Counted from the first letter of the stretch, positions 16,964-26,764 are shown. The stretch: 59,734 nt of DNA from Magnetococcales bacterium (GCA_002753565.1 PEAM01000027.1:1-59734), one strand, 5' to 3'. Numbers and translations are program-made. Notes: generated from the sequence alone by a model not told the origin.

Positions 16964-18279
16964 ACAGACCAACCCACACCCAAGGGCATCCGAGCCAGAG
17001 ACCGGTCTATGTGGTGGATGGATCTCGCACACCCTTTCTCACCACACGGGGCCGAGCCAACCCCTTCAGCGCTACCGATCTGGCTGTCGCAGCCGGACGC
17101 CCTCTGCTGCTGCGGCAGCCCTTCGAAGCCGATGCTTTGGACGAGGTGATCCTGGGCTGCGTCATTCCCGCCCCAGACGAGGTCAACATTGCTCGGGTAG
17201 CCAGCCTACGCTTGGGGTGCGGCCCCAAAACCCCGGCCTGGACCGTACAGAGAAACTGTGCCTCGGGCATGCAGGCTCTGGATACGGCAGTTCGCAACAT
17301 TCAAGGGGGCCATGCCGGATTGATTCTGGCTGGCGGCGTGGATGCCATGAGCCGGGCGCCGCTACAGTGGCGTCCAGAATTGGTGGAGTGGATGGTCAAC
17401 TGGCGTCTAACCCACGGCTTTTTTGCCAAAATGCGCGCCTTGAGTAAGCTGTCACCCCGCTATTTACGCCCTGTCATCACTCTGCTCAAAGGGTTGACCG
17501 ATCCGACGGTGGGTCTCTCCATGGGCCAGACAGCCGAAGAGTTGGCGCACCGTTTTGATATCTCTCGGCAGGCCATGGACTCTTTCGCTCTAGAGAGCCA
17601 GAACCGACTCAAACAGGCCCAGGAAGAGGGGCTGTTTGAAGAGGAGATTACCCCCCTTTTCAGCCCTCTTGGACCGGTTATCAGCCAAGATCAGGGGCTG
17701 CATCCTAATAGTCAAATGGCCAAACTGGCTAAGCTCAAACCGGTTTTCGATCGCCCCACCGGCCTGTTAACCGCCGGAAACAGTGCCCAGATTACCGATG
17801 GTGCCTGCTGGCTGCTGCTGGCTAGCCAGCAGATGGTCGAACAATGGAACCTCAAGCCACTGGGCCGCATCTCCCCAGCCTCGTGGGCGGGGCTGGACCC
17901 CAGCCAGATGGGTCTGGGACCGGCCCATGCCATCAGTGAACTGCTCTTGAAAGAGAACCTTCCCCTGGAAGAGGTGGCCTATTGGGAGATCAACGAAGCC
18001 TTTGCCGCCCAGGTGATCGCCTGCACCGAGGCCATGGCCAGCCCAGACTATTGCCAGCAGGCGTTAACAGGCCGAACAGAGCCCCTTGGCACCATCCCTC
18101 GGGAGCGGCTCAATGTCGATGGTGGCGCCATCAGCCTGGGCCACCCGGTTGGCGCCAGCGGGGCGAGGATTGTCCTTCACCTGCTCCACACACTACGCCG
18201 CAAACAGGCCAAGCGTGGTGTGGCTGCCCTCTGTATTGGTGGTGGTCAGGGTGGGGCCATGTTGGCCGAAGCGTTATAA
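16960..18279 (+). CDS. fadI: Acetyl-CoA C-acyltransferase (thiolase), FadI-like
   Basis: 439 residues. The acyl-accepting Cys lies in RNCASGMQAL (~92), the catalytic His in GHPVGASGARI (~385), and the second Cys in CIGGGQGGAM near the C-terminus. This completes a thiolase active site. It releases acetyl-CoA from 3-ketoacyl-CoA. The length and pairing with a fused enoyl-CoA hydratase/dehydrogenase resemble FadI-FadJ. The ATG at 16960 forms a 4-bp overlap with the fadE stop and has ggaggac 5 bp upstream; an earlier in-frame ATG at 16945 is less likely. Confidence 0.88.
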   Translation: MNRPTHTQGHPSQRPVYVVDGSRTPFLTTRGRANPFSATDLAVAAGRPLLLRQPFEADALDEVILGCVIPAPDEVNIARVASLRLGCGPKTPAWTVQRNCASGMQALDTAVRNIQGGHAGLILAGGVDAMSRAPLQWRPELVEWMVNWRLTHGFFAKMRALSKLSPRYLRPVITLLKGLTDPTVGLSMGQTAEELAHRFDISRQAMDSFALESQNRLKQAQEEGLFEEEITPLFSPLGPVISQDQGLHPNSQMAKLAKLKPVFDRPTGLLTAGNSAQITDGACWLLLASQQMVEQWNLKPLGRISPASWAGLDPSQMGLGPAHAISELLLKENLPLEEVAYWEINEAFAAQVIACTEAMASPDYCQQALTGRTEPLGTIPRERLNVDGGAISLGHPVGASGARIVLHLLHTLRRKQAKRGVAALCIGGGQGGAMLAEAL

Positions 18280-18290
18280 AGGAGAAGCCC

Positions 18291-20459
18291 ATGTCTACTC
18301 AACTCAACCTTACCCATACCCTGTTTCACGGTCACCACTGGCGCATCGAGATTGACACCCTCTCCATAGCCTGGGTCACCCTGGACAGGGCAGATGGCTC
18401 CTCCAACATTCTCAATCAATCGGTGCTGGAGGAACTGGGGGAGCTTCTGCCTGTTTTAGAGAAGGAGCGCCCAGTCGGAGCCATCTTTCGTTCCGGAAAA
18501 AAGGGGGGGTTTATCGCCGGAGCCGACATCAAGGAGTTTAACCATTTCGCCAGTGTGGCCCAGGCCCGAGATCGGATCCGTTCGGTGCGGCCTCTCTTTT
18601 GTCAACTCGAAGCGCTGCCGTTTCCTACAGTGGCTCAAATCAGCGGTTTCTGTCTGGGTGGTGGGCTGGAGCTGGCTCTGTGCTGTCGCTTTCGGGTGGC
18701 AGAAGATAGTCCCGCTACTCGGCTCGGTTTACCCGAGGTCAAGCTCGGCATTCACCCCGGCTTTGGCGGCACCTACCGTCTGCCCCAACTTATCGGCGAC
18801 CTCAAAGCTCTAAGCCTCATGTTGACCGGAAAAACCCTCTCGGCCAGGCAGGCCAAAAAAATTGGCCTGGTGGATTGGCTGGTGCCGGGTCGACATCTTA
18901 ACCGAACCGCCCTCGCCCTCATTCAAAAAAATCCCCCACCCCACCAGCCACCCTGGATAGACCGTCTGCCCGGCCTGTCTCCCCTACGCTCTGTGGTCGC
19001 CTATTTTCTGCGCAAAAAAATCGAACAAAAAGCCCCCAAGGTCCACTATCCCGCCCCCCATCGGATAATCGATCTATGGCAAGAGAGCCGGTTTTTGTCT
19101 CCCCGTGACGCGTTGGACCAAGAGATTGACTCCATCGCCCATCTTTTTATGGGCAACACCTCCCACAATCTTATCCGGCTGTTTCATCTGGGAGACCGGA
19201 TGAAAAGATTGGGCAAAGGGGGCAACAACCCCACCCAACGACTCCATGTGATCGGAGCCGGCGTAATGGGTGGAGATATTGCCGCCTGGTGTGCCTGGAA
19301 AGGGCTGACGGTTACGCTCCAAGATACCCAGGAGGAGATGATCGCCGGTAGTTTACAGCGGGCCAGGAAGCTCTTTAAAAGAAAAACAAGAGACCGCCGC
19401 CGCATTCAAGCCGCCATGGATCGTCTGATCCCCGACATGAAAGGCTATGGGGTAGCCAAAGCCGATGTGGTCATCGAGGCGATTTTTGAAAACCTCTCGG
19501 CCAAACAGACCCTGCTTTCTGTACTGGAGCCCCAGCTCAAACACGGGGCAATTCTCGCCTCCAACACCTCCAGCATCTGCCTGGAGGAGATGGCCCAGCC
19601 CCTGCAACATCCAGAACGGTTGATCGGCATCCACTTTTTCAACCCGGTCGCCCTCATGCCACTCATCGAGATTGTCGTCGGCAAACAGAGCAGCCAAGAG
19701 GCCATCCAGATCGGCTGCTCCTTTGCCACCGCCATAGGACGCTCTCCGCTGCCGGTTAAGAGTGGCCCCGGCTTTCTGATCAACCGTATTCTCATGCCCT
19801 ATCTTTTCGAAGGGATCCAACTGGTCACCGAAGGGGTCGCCCCCAAAGAGGTCGACCGGGCAGCCCAACAGTTTGGCATGCCCATGGGCCCCCTTGCCCT
19901 GGTGGATGTGGTGGGGCTGGATATCTGTCTCTCTGTGGCAAGAATTCTCAACCCCAACCAGAGCCAACCCCTGCCACCTCTTCTGGAAACCCTGGTTGCC
20001 CAAGGTCATCTGGGCAAAAAAAGTGGTCAGGGTTTTTACACCTACCCAGGCGGGAAAAAAGCGGCTTCACGCCTGAAGGCCAACCGTGCCCTGCCGGAAG
20101 ATGGCAGCCATCGCCTGTTTGGCGCCCTGCTCAATGAAGCGGTCGCCTGTCTGAGTGAAGGGGTGGTGGAGGATGCCGCGCTGCTGGATGCCGGTGTGGT
20201 TTTCGGAACCGGCTACGCCCCTTTCCGAGGTGGCCCCCTGCAGACCATCGCCCAGAGCACAAAAGAGCTGTGGCTGGAGAGATTGCACCAACTACAAACA
20301 GCCCACGGAGACCGTTTCACCCCCCACCCCGGATGGGAAACCTTGAACCTCCCCGTCCCAGCCACCTTTGAGGAGAGCGATAATGAACACAAAAACATTC
20401 GCCATCACCCCCCCGTGGCGGGTCAACACCCTACCGGACTTATTCCGGGAGCGCATTAG
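18291..20459 (+). CDS. fadJ: Fused enoyl-CoA hydratase/3-hydroxyacyl-CoA dehydrogenase, FadJ-like
   Basis: 722 residues. The N-terminal crotonase half has FIAGADIKEF and LGGGLELALCCRFR (oxyanion hole) and PEVKLGIHPGFGGTYRLP. The C-terminal half has the NAD-binding VIGAGVMGGDIAAWCA (~320) and the dehydrogenase motifs HFFNPVALMPLIE and GPGFLINRI. It performs hydration and oxidation steps between FadE and thiolase. aaggag precedes ATG 18291, and the long upstream in-frame extension is a shadow of the thiolase. The C-terminus runs 77 bp into the next gene and its last ~25 residues look non-family, which could reflect a frameshift near the natural stop. Confidence 0.9.
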   Translation: MSTQLNLTHTLFHGHHWRIEIDTLSIAWVTLDRADGSSNILNQSVLEELGELLPVLEKERPVGAIFRSGKKGGFIAGADIKEFNHFASVAQARDRIRSVRPLFCQLEALPFPTVAQISGFCLGGGLELALCCRFRVAEDSPATRLGLPEVKLGIHPGFGGTYRLPQLIGDLKALSLMLTGKTLSARQAKKIGLVDWLVPGRHLNRTALALIQKNPPPHQPPWIDRLPGLSPLRSVVAYFLRKKIEQKAPKVHYPAPHRIIDLWQESRFLSPRDALDQEIDSIAHLFMGNTSHNLIRLFHLGDRMKRLGKGGNNPTQRLHVIGAGVMGGDIAAWCAWKGLTVTLQDTQEEMIAGSLQRARKLFKRKTRDRRRIQAAMDRLIPDMKGYGVAKADVVIEAIFENLSAKQTLLSVLEPQLKHGAILASNTSSICLEEMAQPLQHPERLIGIHFFNPVALMPLIEIVVGKQSSQEAIQIGCSFATAIGRSPLPVKSGPGFLINRILMPYLFEGIQLVTEGVAPKEVDRAAQQFGMPMGPLALVDVVGLDICLSVARILNPNQSQPLPPLLETLVAQGHLGKKSGQGFYTYPGGKKAASRLKANRALPEDGSHRLFGALLNEAVACLSEGVVEDAALLDAGVVFGTGYAPFRGGPLQTIAQSTKELWLERLHQLQTAHGDRFTPHPGWETLNLPVPATFEESDNEHKNIRHHPPVAGQHPTGLIPGAH

Positions 20460-22212
20460 AGAGACCCCCAGCAAATGGGCCTATCGCCGTTTTCATCCGC
20501 CAACCCAAACCTGGGAGTCATTAAGTTGGCTGGAGATGGAACATTTAATGGGTATCTGGCAAAAAGCTCTGAAGGCCGAAGGGTTTAAGCCCGGCGACCG
20601 GGTTGCCATACTGCTTAACAACTGCCCGGAGTGGGTCGCTTTCGATCAGGCCGCCATGGGGTTGGGGTTGGTGGTGGTTCCCCTCTATCTAAATGACAAC
20701 CCAGAGAATATTATCCATATTCTCCAAGACTCCGGCGCCCGTCTGTTGCTGATCAAAGAGGCTCAAACCTGGCAACAACTGGCACCCAAGCGCAAACAGC
20801 TACCCCATCTGGACCGTGTGGTCTGTATGGCTGACTGCCCCAAAAGCCCCAGCGGGGGGCTGTTTGTCCCCGCCTCCCAGTGGCTGCCAGAGCGCTGGGA
20901 AACAGTTGACTATGGCGAGGGAGACCCCAAAAAGCTGGCCACCATCATCTACACCTCAGGAACCACCGGCCCCCCCAAAGGGGTGATGTTGAGCCATAAC
21001 AATATTCTCTCCAACGCCTACAGCGCCCTGCGGCTCATGCCGGCTTTTCGAGAGGATCTTTTTCTCTCCTTTCTCCCCCTCTCCCACGCCCTGGAGAGAA
21101 CTGCCGGCTATTATCTCCCCATGATGGCAGGCTCCACCGTCGCCTTTGCCCGCTCCATTGCTGAGTTGGGAGAAGATATGGCCACCATCAAACCCACCCT
21201 GCTGATCTCGGTTCCGCGGATTTATGAGCGGATTTTGCTCAAAGTCAAGGAGAGGCTGCAAGGGGCTTCTTTTCTGGTTCAATGGCTTTTCTATCTGACA
21301 CAAAAGATTGGCTGGGACCGTTTTCTCCATCAGCAGAACCGGGGAGCTTGGAAACTCTCTTTTCTGCTATGGCCCCTGCTCGATAGAGTGGTTGCCGCCA
21401 AAATACGGGCAAAGATGGGTGGCAACATTCGGGCGGCTGTCTGTGGTGGTGCCCACCTCTCCCAAGAGGTTGCCCACTTTTTCATCGGCCTGGATATCCC
21501 GGTTATTCAAGGTTATGGCCTGACGGAATCCTCCCCGGTCATCAGTGTCAATCCCCTGGAGGAGAACAGCCCGGAGACCGTCGGCCGACCCCTGCCTGGA
21601 TTCGAGACCCGGATTGGCAGCCAGGGGGAGTTGTTGGTAAGAGGGCCTGCGGTGATGATGGGCTATTGGAATAACCGTCAGGCGACCCGTGCTGTCATCG
21701 ACTCGGAAGGTTGGCTCCATACCGGAGACCAGGCCCGCATCGAAAACCACCATATCTGCCTGACCGGCCGACTGAAAGAGATTATTGTGCTGGCCAACGG
21801 CAGAAAAATTCCCCCCTCCGACCTGGAGGCCTCCCTCATGATGGACCCCCTTTTCGAACAGGTTCTGATTGTCGGAGAGAACGCCCCCTACCTATCGGCC
21901 CTCACCGTGTTAAACCCAGACAAATGGCGGGAGCTGGCCCAACAACTCCACCTGGACCCCGCTGCGGTCTATCATCCCGATAGCCCGCAAAGCAAGCAGA
22001 TCCAGCAGATTCTTCTCACCCGCATGGCACGTCTGTTAAAACGGTTTCCCGGTTTTGCCATCATCCGAGAGGTCTCCCCCCTGCTGGAACCCTGGACCGT
22101 AGAGAATGGCCTGATTACGCCAACCCTCAAACCAAGGCGCAATCAGATTCTTAAAACCTTTGCCCAGCAGATTCAGCACATGTATAAAAACCACCCCCTC
22201 TTTTCCGGGTGA
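20383..22212 (+). CDS. Long-chain acyl-CoA synthetase (AMP-forming)
   Basis: 609 residues of the ANL superfamily. The ATP-binding P-loop is IIYTSGTTGPPKGVMLSH (~188-205). Further motifs are the VQGYGLTESSPV region and GWLHTGDQARIENHHICLTGRLKE near the hinge. It activates fatty acids to acyl-CoA, feeding the upstream beta-oxidation enzymes, and may work at the membrane like FadD/FadD15-type enzymes. ATG 20383 has aggagag 6 bp upstream. A TTG at 20368 in frame is less likely. It overlaps the end of fadJ by 77 bp and is the last gene before a terminator-like hairpin. Confidence 0.88.
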   Translation: MNTKTFAITPPWRVNTLPDLFRERIRETPSKWAYRRFHPPTQTWESLSWLEMEHLMGIWQKALKAEGFKPGDRVAILLNNCPEWVAFDQAAMGLGLVVVPLYLNDNPENIIHILQDSGARLLLIKEAQTWQQLAPKRKQLPHLDRVVCMADCPKSPSGGLFVPASQWLPERWETVDYGEGDPKKLATIIYTSGTTGPPKGVMLSHNNILSNAYSALRLMPAFREDLFLSFLPLSHALERTAGYYLPMMAGSTVAFARSIAELGEDMATIKPTLLISVPRIYERILLKVKERLQGASFLVQWLFYLTQKIGWDRFLHQQNRGAWKLSFLLWPLLDRVVAAKIRAKMGGNIRAAVCGGAHLSQEVAHFFIGLDIPVIQGYGLTESSPVISVNPLEENSPETVGRPLPGFETRIGSQGELLVRGPAVMMGYWNNRQATRAVIDSEGWLHTGDQARIENHHICLTGRLKEIIVLANGRKIPPSDLEASLMMDPLFEQVLIVGENAPYLSALTVLNPDKWRELAQQLHLDPAAVYHPDSPQSKQIQQILLTRMARLLKRFPGFAIIREVSPLLEPWTVENGLITPTLKPRRNQILKTFAQQIQHMYKNHPLFSG

Positions 22213-22235
22213 TCCCGCTCAACAGCGACCCAAGG

Positions 22236-22288
22236 CCGCCACCCTCTCTCCCCCGCTCTTTCATGGGGGGAGGCGGTCTGTTTTTTTT
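22236..22288 (+). terminator. Terminator after the fatty-acid operon
   Basis: A GC-rich stem forms from 22248-22254 pairing with 22266-22272, extended by an outer ccgcc/ggcgg pair (22236-22240 and 22272-22276 region, bulged). It is followed by eight T residues at 22281-22288. This placement after the acyl-CoA synthetase stop fits a rho-independent terminator. Confidence 0.6.
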
Positions 22289-22290
22289 AG

Positions 22291-22319
22291 TTGAATGAGA
22301 CTTATTCTTATTCTATAGT
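22291..22319 (+). promoter_or_regulatory. Sigma70 promoter with embedded Fur-like box
   Basis: TTGAAT (22291-22296), a 17-bp spacer and TATAGT (22314-22319) make a good sigma70 promoter for the cation transporter. Inside the spacer, 22295-22311 reads ATGAGACTTATTCTTAT, which differs from the common Fur-box form ATGAGAATTATTCTCAT at only two of 17 positions. A repressor bound there would block RNA polymerase. The site is a sequence match only; the metal and regulator are inferred. Confidence 0.55.
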
Positions 22320-22359
22320 TGCTCTATTTCCCATCCACTCCCAAAAAAGAAAATTGGCC

Positions 22360-23319
22360 ATGCATATCCATACACTCGACCGTTGGCAACACGACCACCA
22401 ATTCCATTTAGAGGCTCAGGAGGGGGAGAGAAGAACCTATTGGGTGGTGCTGTTAACAGCCATCATGATGGTGGTGGAAATTGTCGCGGGCCATCTTTAT
22501 GGCTCCATGGCTCTGCTGGCCGATGGTTGGCATATGGGTACCCATGTTGCGGCGCTGAGCATTACCCTGTTCGCCTATCGCTACACTCGCCAAAATGCCA
22601 GCAACCCCAAGTATAGCTTTGGTACCGGTAAGGTTAACTCTCTTGGTGGCTTTGCCAGCGCAGTCTCCTTGGGCGTGGTGGCCCTGATGATTGGGGCCGA
22701 CTCCCTGCAGCGGCTCTTCTCCCCCGAAAAGATCCATTTTAACGAAGCCATTACCGTTGCCATTGTCGGCCTGATTGTCAATCTGGTCAGTGCCTGGCTT
22801 CTACACGGCAGCCAAGCCCATGATCACCACCATCACCATCACGACCATCAAAAGGGCGATAGCCACCATCACGGCCACCACGACCAGAACCTGCGAGCCG
22901 CTTATCTTCACGTGCTGGCCGATGCCTTGACCTCGGTATTAGCCATTGTCGCCTTGCTGTTTGGCAAATCGTTTGGCTGGATCTGGATGGACGCCGCCAT
23001 GGGGTTGGTGGGGGCTGTGGTTATCTCCCGCTGGTCTATCTCACTCCTAAGGGAGACCAGCAGCCTGCTGTTGGACAGCACCGCCAAGGAGGAGATCACC
23101 ACCCAAATCAGAGAGACCATCGAATCCGATGCCGACAACCGCATTGCCGACCTCCACGTCTGGCGGGTCAGCACCCAACACCATGCCGCCATTCTCTCTT
23201 TGGTAACCCACAACCCTCAAGGGCCGGAACACTACAAAGTGTTGTTAGACCCTATCTCCGGCCTCTCCCACCTTACCGTCGAGGTTAATCAGTGCGAAGG
23301 GGAGAGCTGTCTGCGTTAA
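22360..23319 (+). CDS. Cation diffusion facilitator, DmeF-like, His-rich
   Basis: 319 residues, about six membrane helices. Helix 2 carries LLADGWHMGTH (metal site with D and H) and helix 5 has LHVLADALTSV, the matching DxxxD-type site. A cytoplasmic His-rich loop lies at ~150-180 (HDHHHHHHDHQ and SHHHGHHD), as in DmeF/CzcD-type Co/Ni/Zn exporters. The C-terminal domain includes IADLHVWRVS. The family exports divalent metal by proton antiport. The in-frame TTG at 22291 lies in the promoter, so ATG 22360 is used. The Fur-like box suggests iron-linked control. The 3' end overlaps the convergent mechanosensitive channel gene by 35 bp. Confidence 0.87.
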   Translation: MHIHTLDRWQHDHQFHLEAQEGERRTYWVVLLTAIMMVVEIVAGHLYGSMALLADGWHMGTHVAALSITLFAYRYTRQNASNPKYSFGTGKVNSLGGFASAVSLGVVALMIGADSLQRLFSPEKIHFNEAITVAIVGLIVNLVSAWLLHGSQAHDHHHHHHDHQKGDSHHHGHHDQNLRAAYLHVLADALTSVLAIVALLFGKSFGWIWMDAAMGLVGAVVISRWSISLLRETSSLLLDSTAKEEITTQIRETIESDADNRIADLHVWRVSTQHHAAILSLVTHNPQGPEHYKVLLDPISGLSHLTVEVNQCEGESCLR

Positions 23320-26300
23320 CCTGAAGATCTTCCTCAACCGCCTCTACCTTCTCTTGGGCACGGATAATATGCAGATCCCGCTGGGGAAAAGGAATGGCAA
23401 TCTTGTGACGGGCAAACTCTCGATTAATGGCGGTATTGATCCGATCGACCACAATCCGGCGCAACAGAGGATCGTTGAGGAAAACCCGCAACTCAAAATC
23501 CAGCGAGCTTTCACCGTGGTTGAGAAACAGGGCACGGGTCGGTGGTTCATCAATAATATCCGGGTCGGCAGCGGCGATCTCCAACAGGACAGAGCGGACC
23601 AACTCCACATCGCTGCCGTAGGCCACACCGATAAGGATTTTTTGACGAACCACCGAATCGCTCAAGGTCCAGTTGATCACCTCCTTGGAGATCAAATCCT
23701 TATTGGGCACCAAAATCTCCTGTCGATCCCGGCTTAATACCGTCGTGGAGCGAATGTTGACCTGGGTCACCTCCCCATAGATACCCGCCCCAATACTCAC
23801 CATATCCCCCACCCGAATGGGCCGCTCAATCAGAAGAATAATACCGCTGACAAAGTTGGCGACAATCTCCTGCAGACCAAAGCCCAACCCCACACTCATG
23901 GCAGCAACCACCCAACCCACCTTGCTCAGGTCCATTTGAAGGGTTGCCGTAATCCATACCGCTCCGATCAGAAAAATCAGGTAGCGGGAGATGGTGAGTA
24001 CCGCATAACGCAGCCCATCATCAAAACGTACAAGGGGAAACAGAATGGTCTCATACAGTGCCGACAGATTACGCAGAAGCCAGAGGCTGAAAAGCAAGAT
24101 AGCCACCGAGACCAGCAGGTCGGCAGCAGTGACAAACGTCACCTGTCCCTCAGCATTGGTGGACTGGAACAGGGAGATATCGGTCAATGATTTAATCGCC
24201 CCCTCATTCAATCCCCAATAGTTAGCCACCAAAAACAGCCCCAACCCGACTAAAACCAGGTTCCAGACCTTCAAAAGGTTTTTCAACATCTGAATCCGGC
24301 TTTCGGTTTTGGCTCGGTTTTTCAGCAACTTGGCTTCAACACGGGAGTGGGTGGTTAACTGCCGTATCGCCACCCCAGAGGCTCGACTGATGGCAGAGAG
24401 AACCAAAACAGTCACCAGACTCAGCAACCCATTGGTGGAAAGATAGGTTGCACCAAAGTGGTACCCTGCTCCATCCAAAACCAAGATGGAGGCCATAAAG
24501 GCCGCCGCCAGACGACTGATAGCCGCCCAATATCTTTCCTGTCTGCTCGGCTTGGCATCGGGAAGATGGCTAATGGAGAAAATCTGTTTGATCAGGGGCG
24601 ATCCGGGACGAATCAGCAGATAAATAGCCAGCGCCACCCCCCCCTCAAAGAGCAGAAAGCCTATCCGGGGAAACACCTCAAAATTAAACGGTGGCCGTTG
24701 AAAAATAAGCCAGGGAACCAGACAGGCCAGATAGGTGGTTAAAACCAGCCGGATAGAGAACGAAAACTGTCTGGCCACCCCATGAGAAACCCCAAAAAGA
24801 GAGACCGCCACCCCCTGAGGAGCAAAAAAGGAGCGACTCAACAGCCAGAGGAATAGAAACAGGGCAAAATAGACCAACAGGGCGCTTAATATGGGCCCCA
24901 GAGAGGCCGGAAGATCCAAGTTGGCAACCATGGGGGCTGCCAAGAGAAAAAAGACCGGATTCAGCAGAGAGCCACCCAGCCAGGCCAGAAGGATGGGCAG
25001 GCGTTCAGCCTGCTTGAGCCTCTGCTCTCGCCCTCTTCGGCTCTGTTCTCCCACATACTGGTAGAGCCGAATCCGCAGGCGATAGAGGGTGGTGGGAATG
25101 ACGATAAAAAGCAGGGTTCCGTAGAGGATGGCCGTCCAACTTTTTAAAATCCGGGCAATTCCTTCAATGGTCTCCAGAGAGAGCACCCGTTTCCACCAGT
25201 TCCATAACGAGTACGGTCTGGTTTGACCGCCAATCTCAGAAAAAAGCTGAGGTATCATGGCAACCCCCAAAGGGGGGACATCTTGAATCCAAAAAACCCG
25301 AGAAAGCACATAGCGCTCCAAATCGTTCAACGCCTCTTCCCGCTCCATGGGCATCAGGATCAGCCGCTGACCTTCTGTAATCAGGTCGAAGATGAGATGT
25401 TTCTCTTTGCGGAGCAGATCTCGACGTTGATCGAGCAACAGGTTGCCTTGACGTTGAAACTGGCTCAACTCTTTGCCCTTCAACTGGGCAATAATCGGCT
25501 CAAAATCCGACTGCCATCGATCCCGAAGCTCCATCAACCGGGCATCCAGCTCAATACGACGGGCTTGGAGTTGATTCTGTTGGGCATGGAAAGCCGGACC
25601 GACAATAGCGCCCAACTCCTGACGGCTCTGGATGACCCGATGGTAGGCGGTCTTTAAAATGTCAGCAGCCGGGCCACTGGAGCCGATCTGACTGACCAGG
25701 TTTTCCAGGTTTTTCAGGTCGTCCTTATCCCGGTTGAGCAGTTTTTCCTGATCTGAAATATGGCTTAACAGCCGGGTTTTGGCCTGATTCAGGTCGGCAA
25801 TATTGTTCTGCAGGCGGGCAATTTCACTCTCCCAAAGGGCCAAAATACGCTCTGGGGGGGTTGTGGCACTCTCTACCGCTTTTTGTTTTTCGAGCAGTTG
25901 ATCCTCGGTCAACTTCAACGCCTGCTGCTGGCTTTTTTTCAGAGCGGCTTCGTATAGGGCAAACCGCTGTTCGGTCGCCTCATACTGCAGACGGGCCAGC
26001 TCCAAAGCCAGCTCTCGAAGGGGGGCCGCCTCTTTTTCATCTTCCTGCTCTTTTTCCCACTGGTTGGTCTGCTCCAGGGCAACCCGATCCTCCAGATGCA
26101 GGTTGGCCACCTGCCAAGCCAACAGCCGCTCTTCGACCCCCCCCACACTGACCTCCAGCCCCTTCAGCTTTTTAATCGCCGCCTGGGAGGCCTGCCGACG
26201 CTCCTTGGCTTTGGCAAGAAGCTGGGGAATCTGCTGCATGATTCTGGATCGGCTTTCCGACTCCGCCAAGATAGACTTGACCTCCTCCCCTCGCACCCCC

Positions 26301-26734
26301 AATCTCTCTTTAATCTGTTCAAACTCTTTCAAGTTGGGTGTGGATGGTTGAGTCGGAGATTTGAGACTTTTTTCGGTTTGAAGCGCTTGGCTCAGCTCTT
26401 TTTTTCTCTGTTTCCGATCTTTCGCCTCTCTCTCCAACTGCCAGACCCGACTGACAATCCTCTCCAACTCTGCTACCAGCTCCAACTGTTTTTTCAGCAA
26501 CGGCCTTTTCCGGGCCTCCACCCCCTCCCCAGCCGCATCAGAGGGAATGGCATCCAACTGCTCTTGGACCTCTTTCTGACTGGAGCGAATAGCCTCCAAG
26601 GTGATCTTTTCCTGCTTCCAGAGGGGCAGCGTGGCAACCGGTTTGGCAACCTCCTCTGCCGCCCATAGCCCAGAGAGCGGAGAGAAGAGCGTCACAGCAA
26701 TAACAAGAGCGGGAAAAAAAGAGAAAAAGTGCAT
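23285..26734 (-). CDS. MscK/MscM-type large mechanosensitive channel
   Basis: 1149 residues, in the range of E. coli MscK/MscM (~1100). A signal peptide (about 1-26) is followed by a ~450-residue coiled-coil-rich periplasmic domain with many Gln/Glu/Lys. About eleven hydrophobic helices follow, the last pair forming the MscS-like pore. The MscS core is recognised from LGFGLQEIVANFVSG, then LLIERPIRVGDMV and ILVPNKDLISKEVINWT near the C-terminus. Such channels open on membrane tension to release solutes during osmotic downshock. It lies 30 bp downstream of uppP on the same strand, so the two may be co-transcribed. Confidence 0.92.
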   Translation of the reverse strand: MHFFSFFPALVIAVTLFSPLSGLWAAEEVAKPVATLPLWKQEKITLEAIRSSQKEVQEQLDAIPSDAAGEGVEARKRPLLKKQLELVAELERIVSRVWQLEREAKDRKQRKKELSQALQTEKSLKSPTQPSTPNLKEFEQIKERLGVRGEEVKSILAESESRSRIMQQIPQLLAKAKERRQASQAAIKKLKGLEVSVGGVEERLLAWQVANLHLEDRVALEQTNQWEKEQEDEKEAAPLRELALELARLQYEATEQRFALYEAALKKSQQQALKLTEDQLLEKQKAVESATTPPERILALWESEIARLQNNIADLNQAKTRLLSHISDQEKLLNRDKDDLKNLENLVSQIGSSGPAADILKTAYHRVIQSRQELGAIVGPAFHAQQNQLQARRIELDARLMELRDRWQSDFEPIIAQLKGKELSQFQRQGNLLLDQRRDLLRKEKHLIFDLITEGQRLILMPMEREEALNDLERYVLSRVFWIQDVPPLGVAMIPQLFSEIGGQTRPYSLWNWWKRVLSLETIEGIARILKSWTAILYGTLLFIVIPTTLYRLRIRLYQYVGEQSRRGREQRLKQAERLPILLAWLGGSLLNPVFFLLAAPMVANLDLPASLGPILSALLVYFALFLFLWLLSRSFFAPQGVAVSLFGVSHGVARQFSFSIRLVLTTYLACLVPWLIFQRPPFNFEVFPRIGFLLFEGGVALAIYLLIRPGSPLIKQIFSISHLPDAKPSRQERYWAAISRLAAAFMASILVLDGAGYHFGATYLSTNGLLSLVTVLVLSAISRASGVAIRQLTTHSRVEAKLLKNRAKTESRIQMLKNLLKVWNLVLVGLGLFLVANYWGLNEGAIKSLTDISLFQSTNAEGQVTFVTAADLLVSVAILLFSLWLLRNLSALYETILFPLVRFDDGLRYAVLTISRYLIFLIGAVWITATLQMDLSKVGWVVAAMSVGLGFGLQEIVANFVSGIILLIERPIRVGDMVSIGAGIYGEVTQVNIRSTTVLSRDRQEILVPNKDLISKEVINWTLSDSVVRQKILIGVAYGSDVELVRSVLLEIAAADPDIIDEPPTRALFLNHGESSLDFELRVFLNDPLLRRIVVDRINTAINREFARHKIAIPFPQRDLHIIRAQEKVEAVEEDLQVNADSSPLRTD

Positions 26735-26764
26735 GGTTATTTGTTTTCTTTTAAAAAGAAAGGG

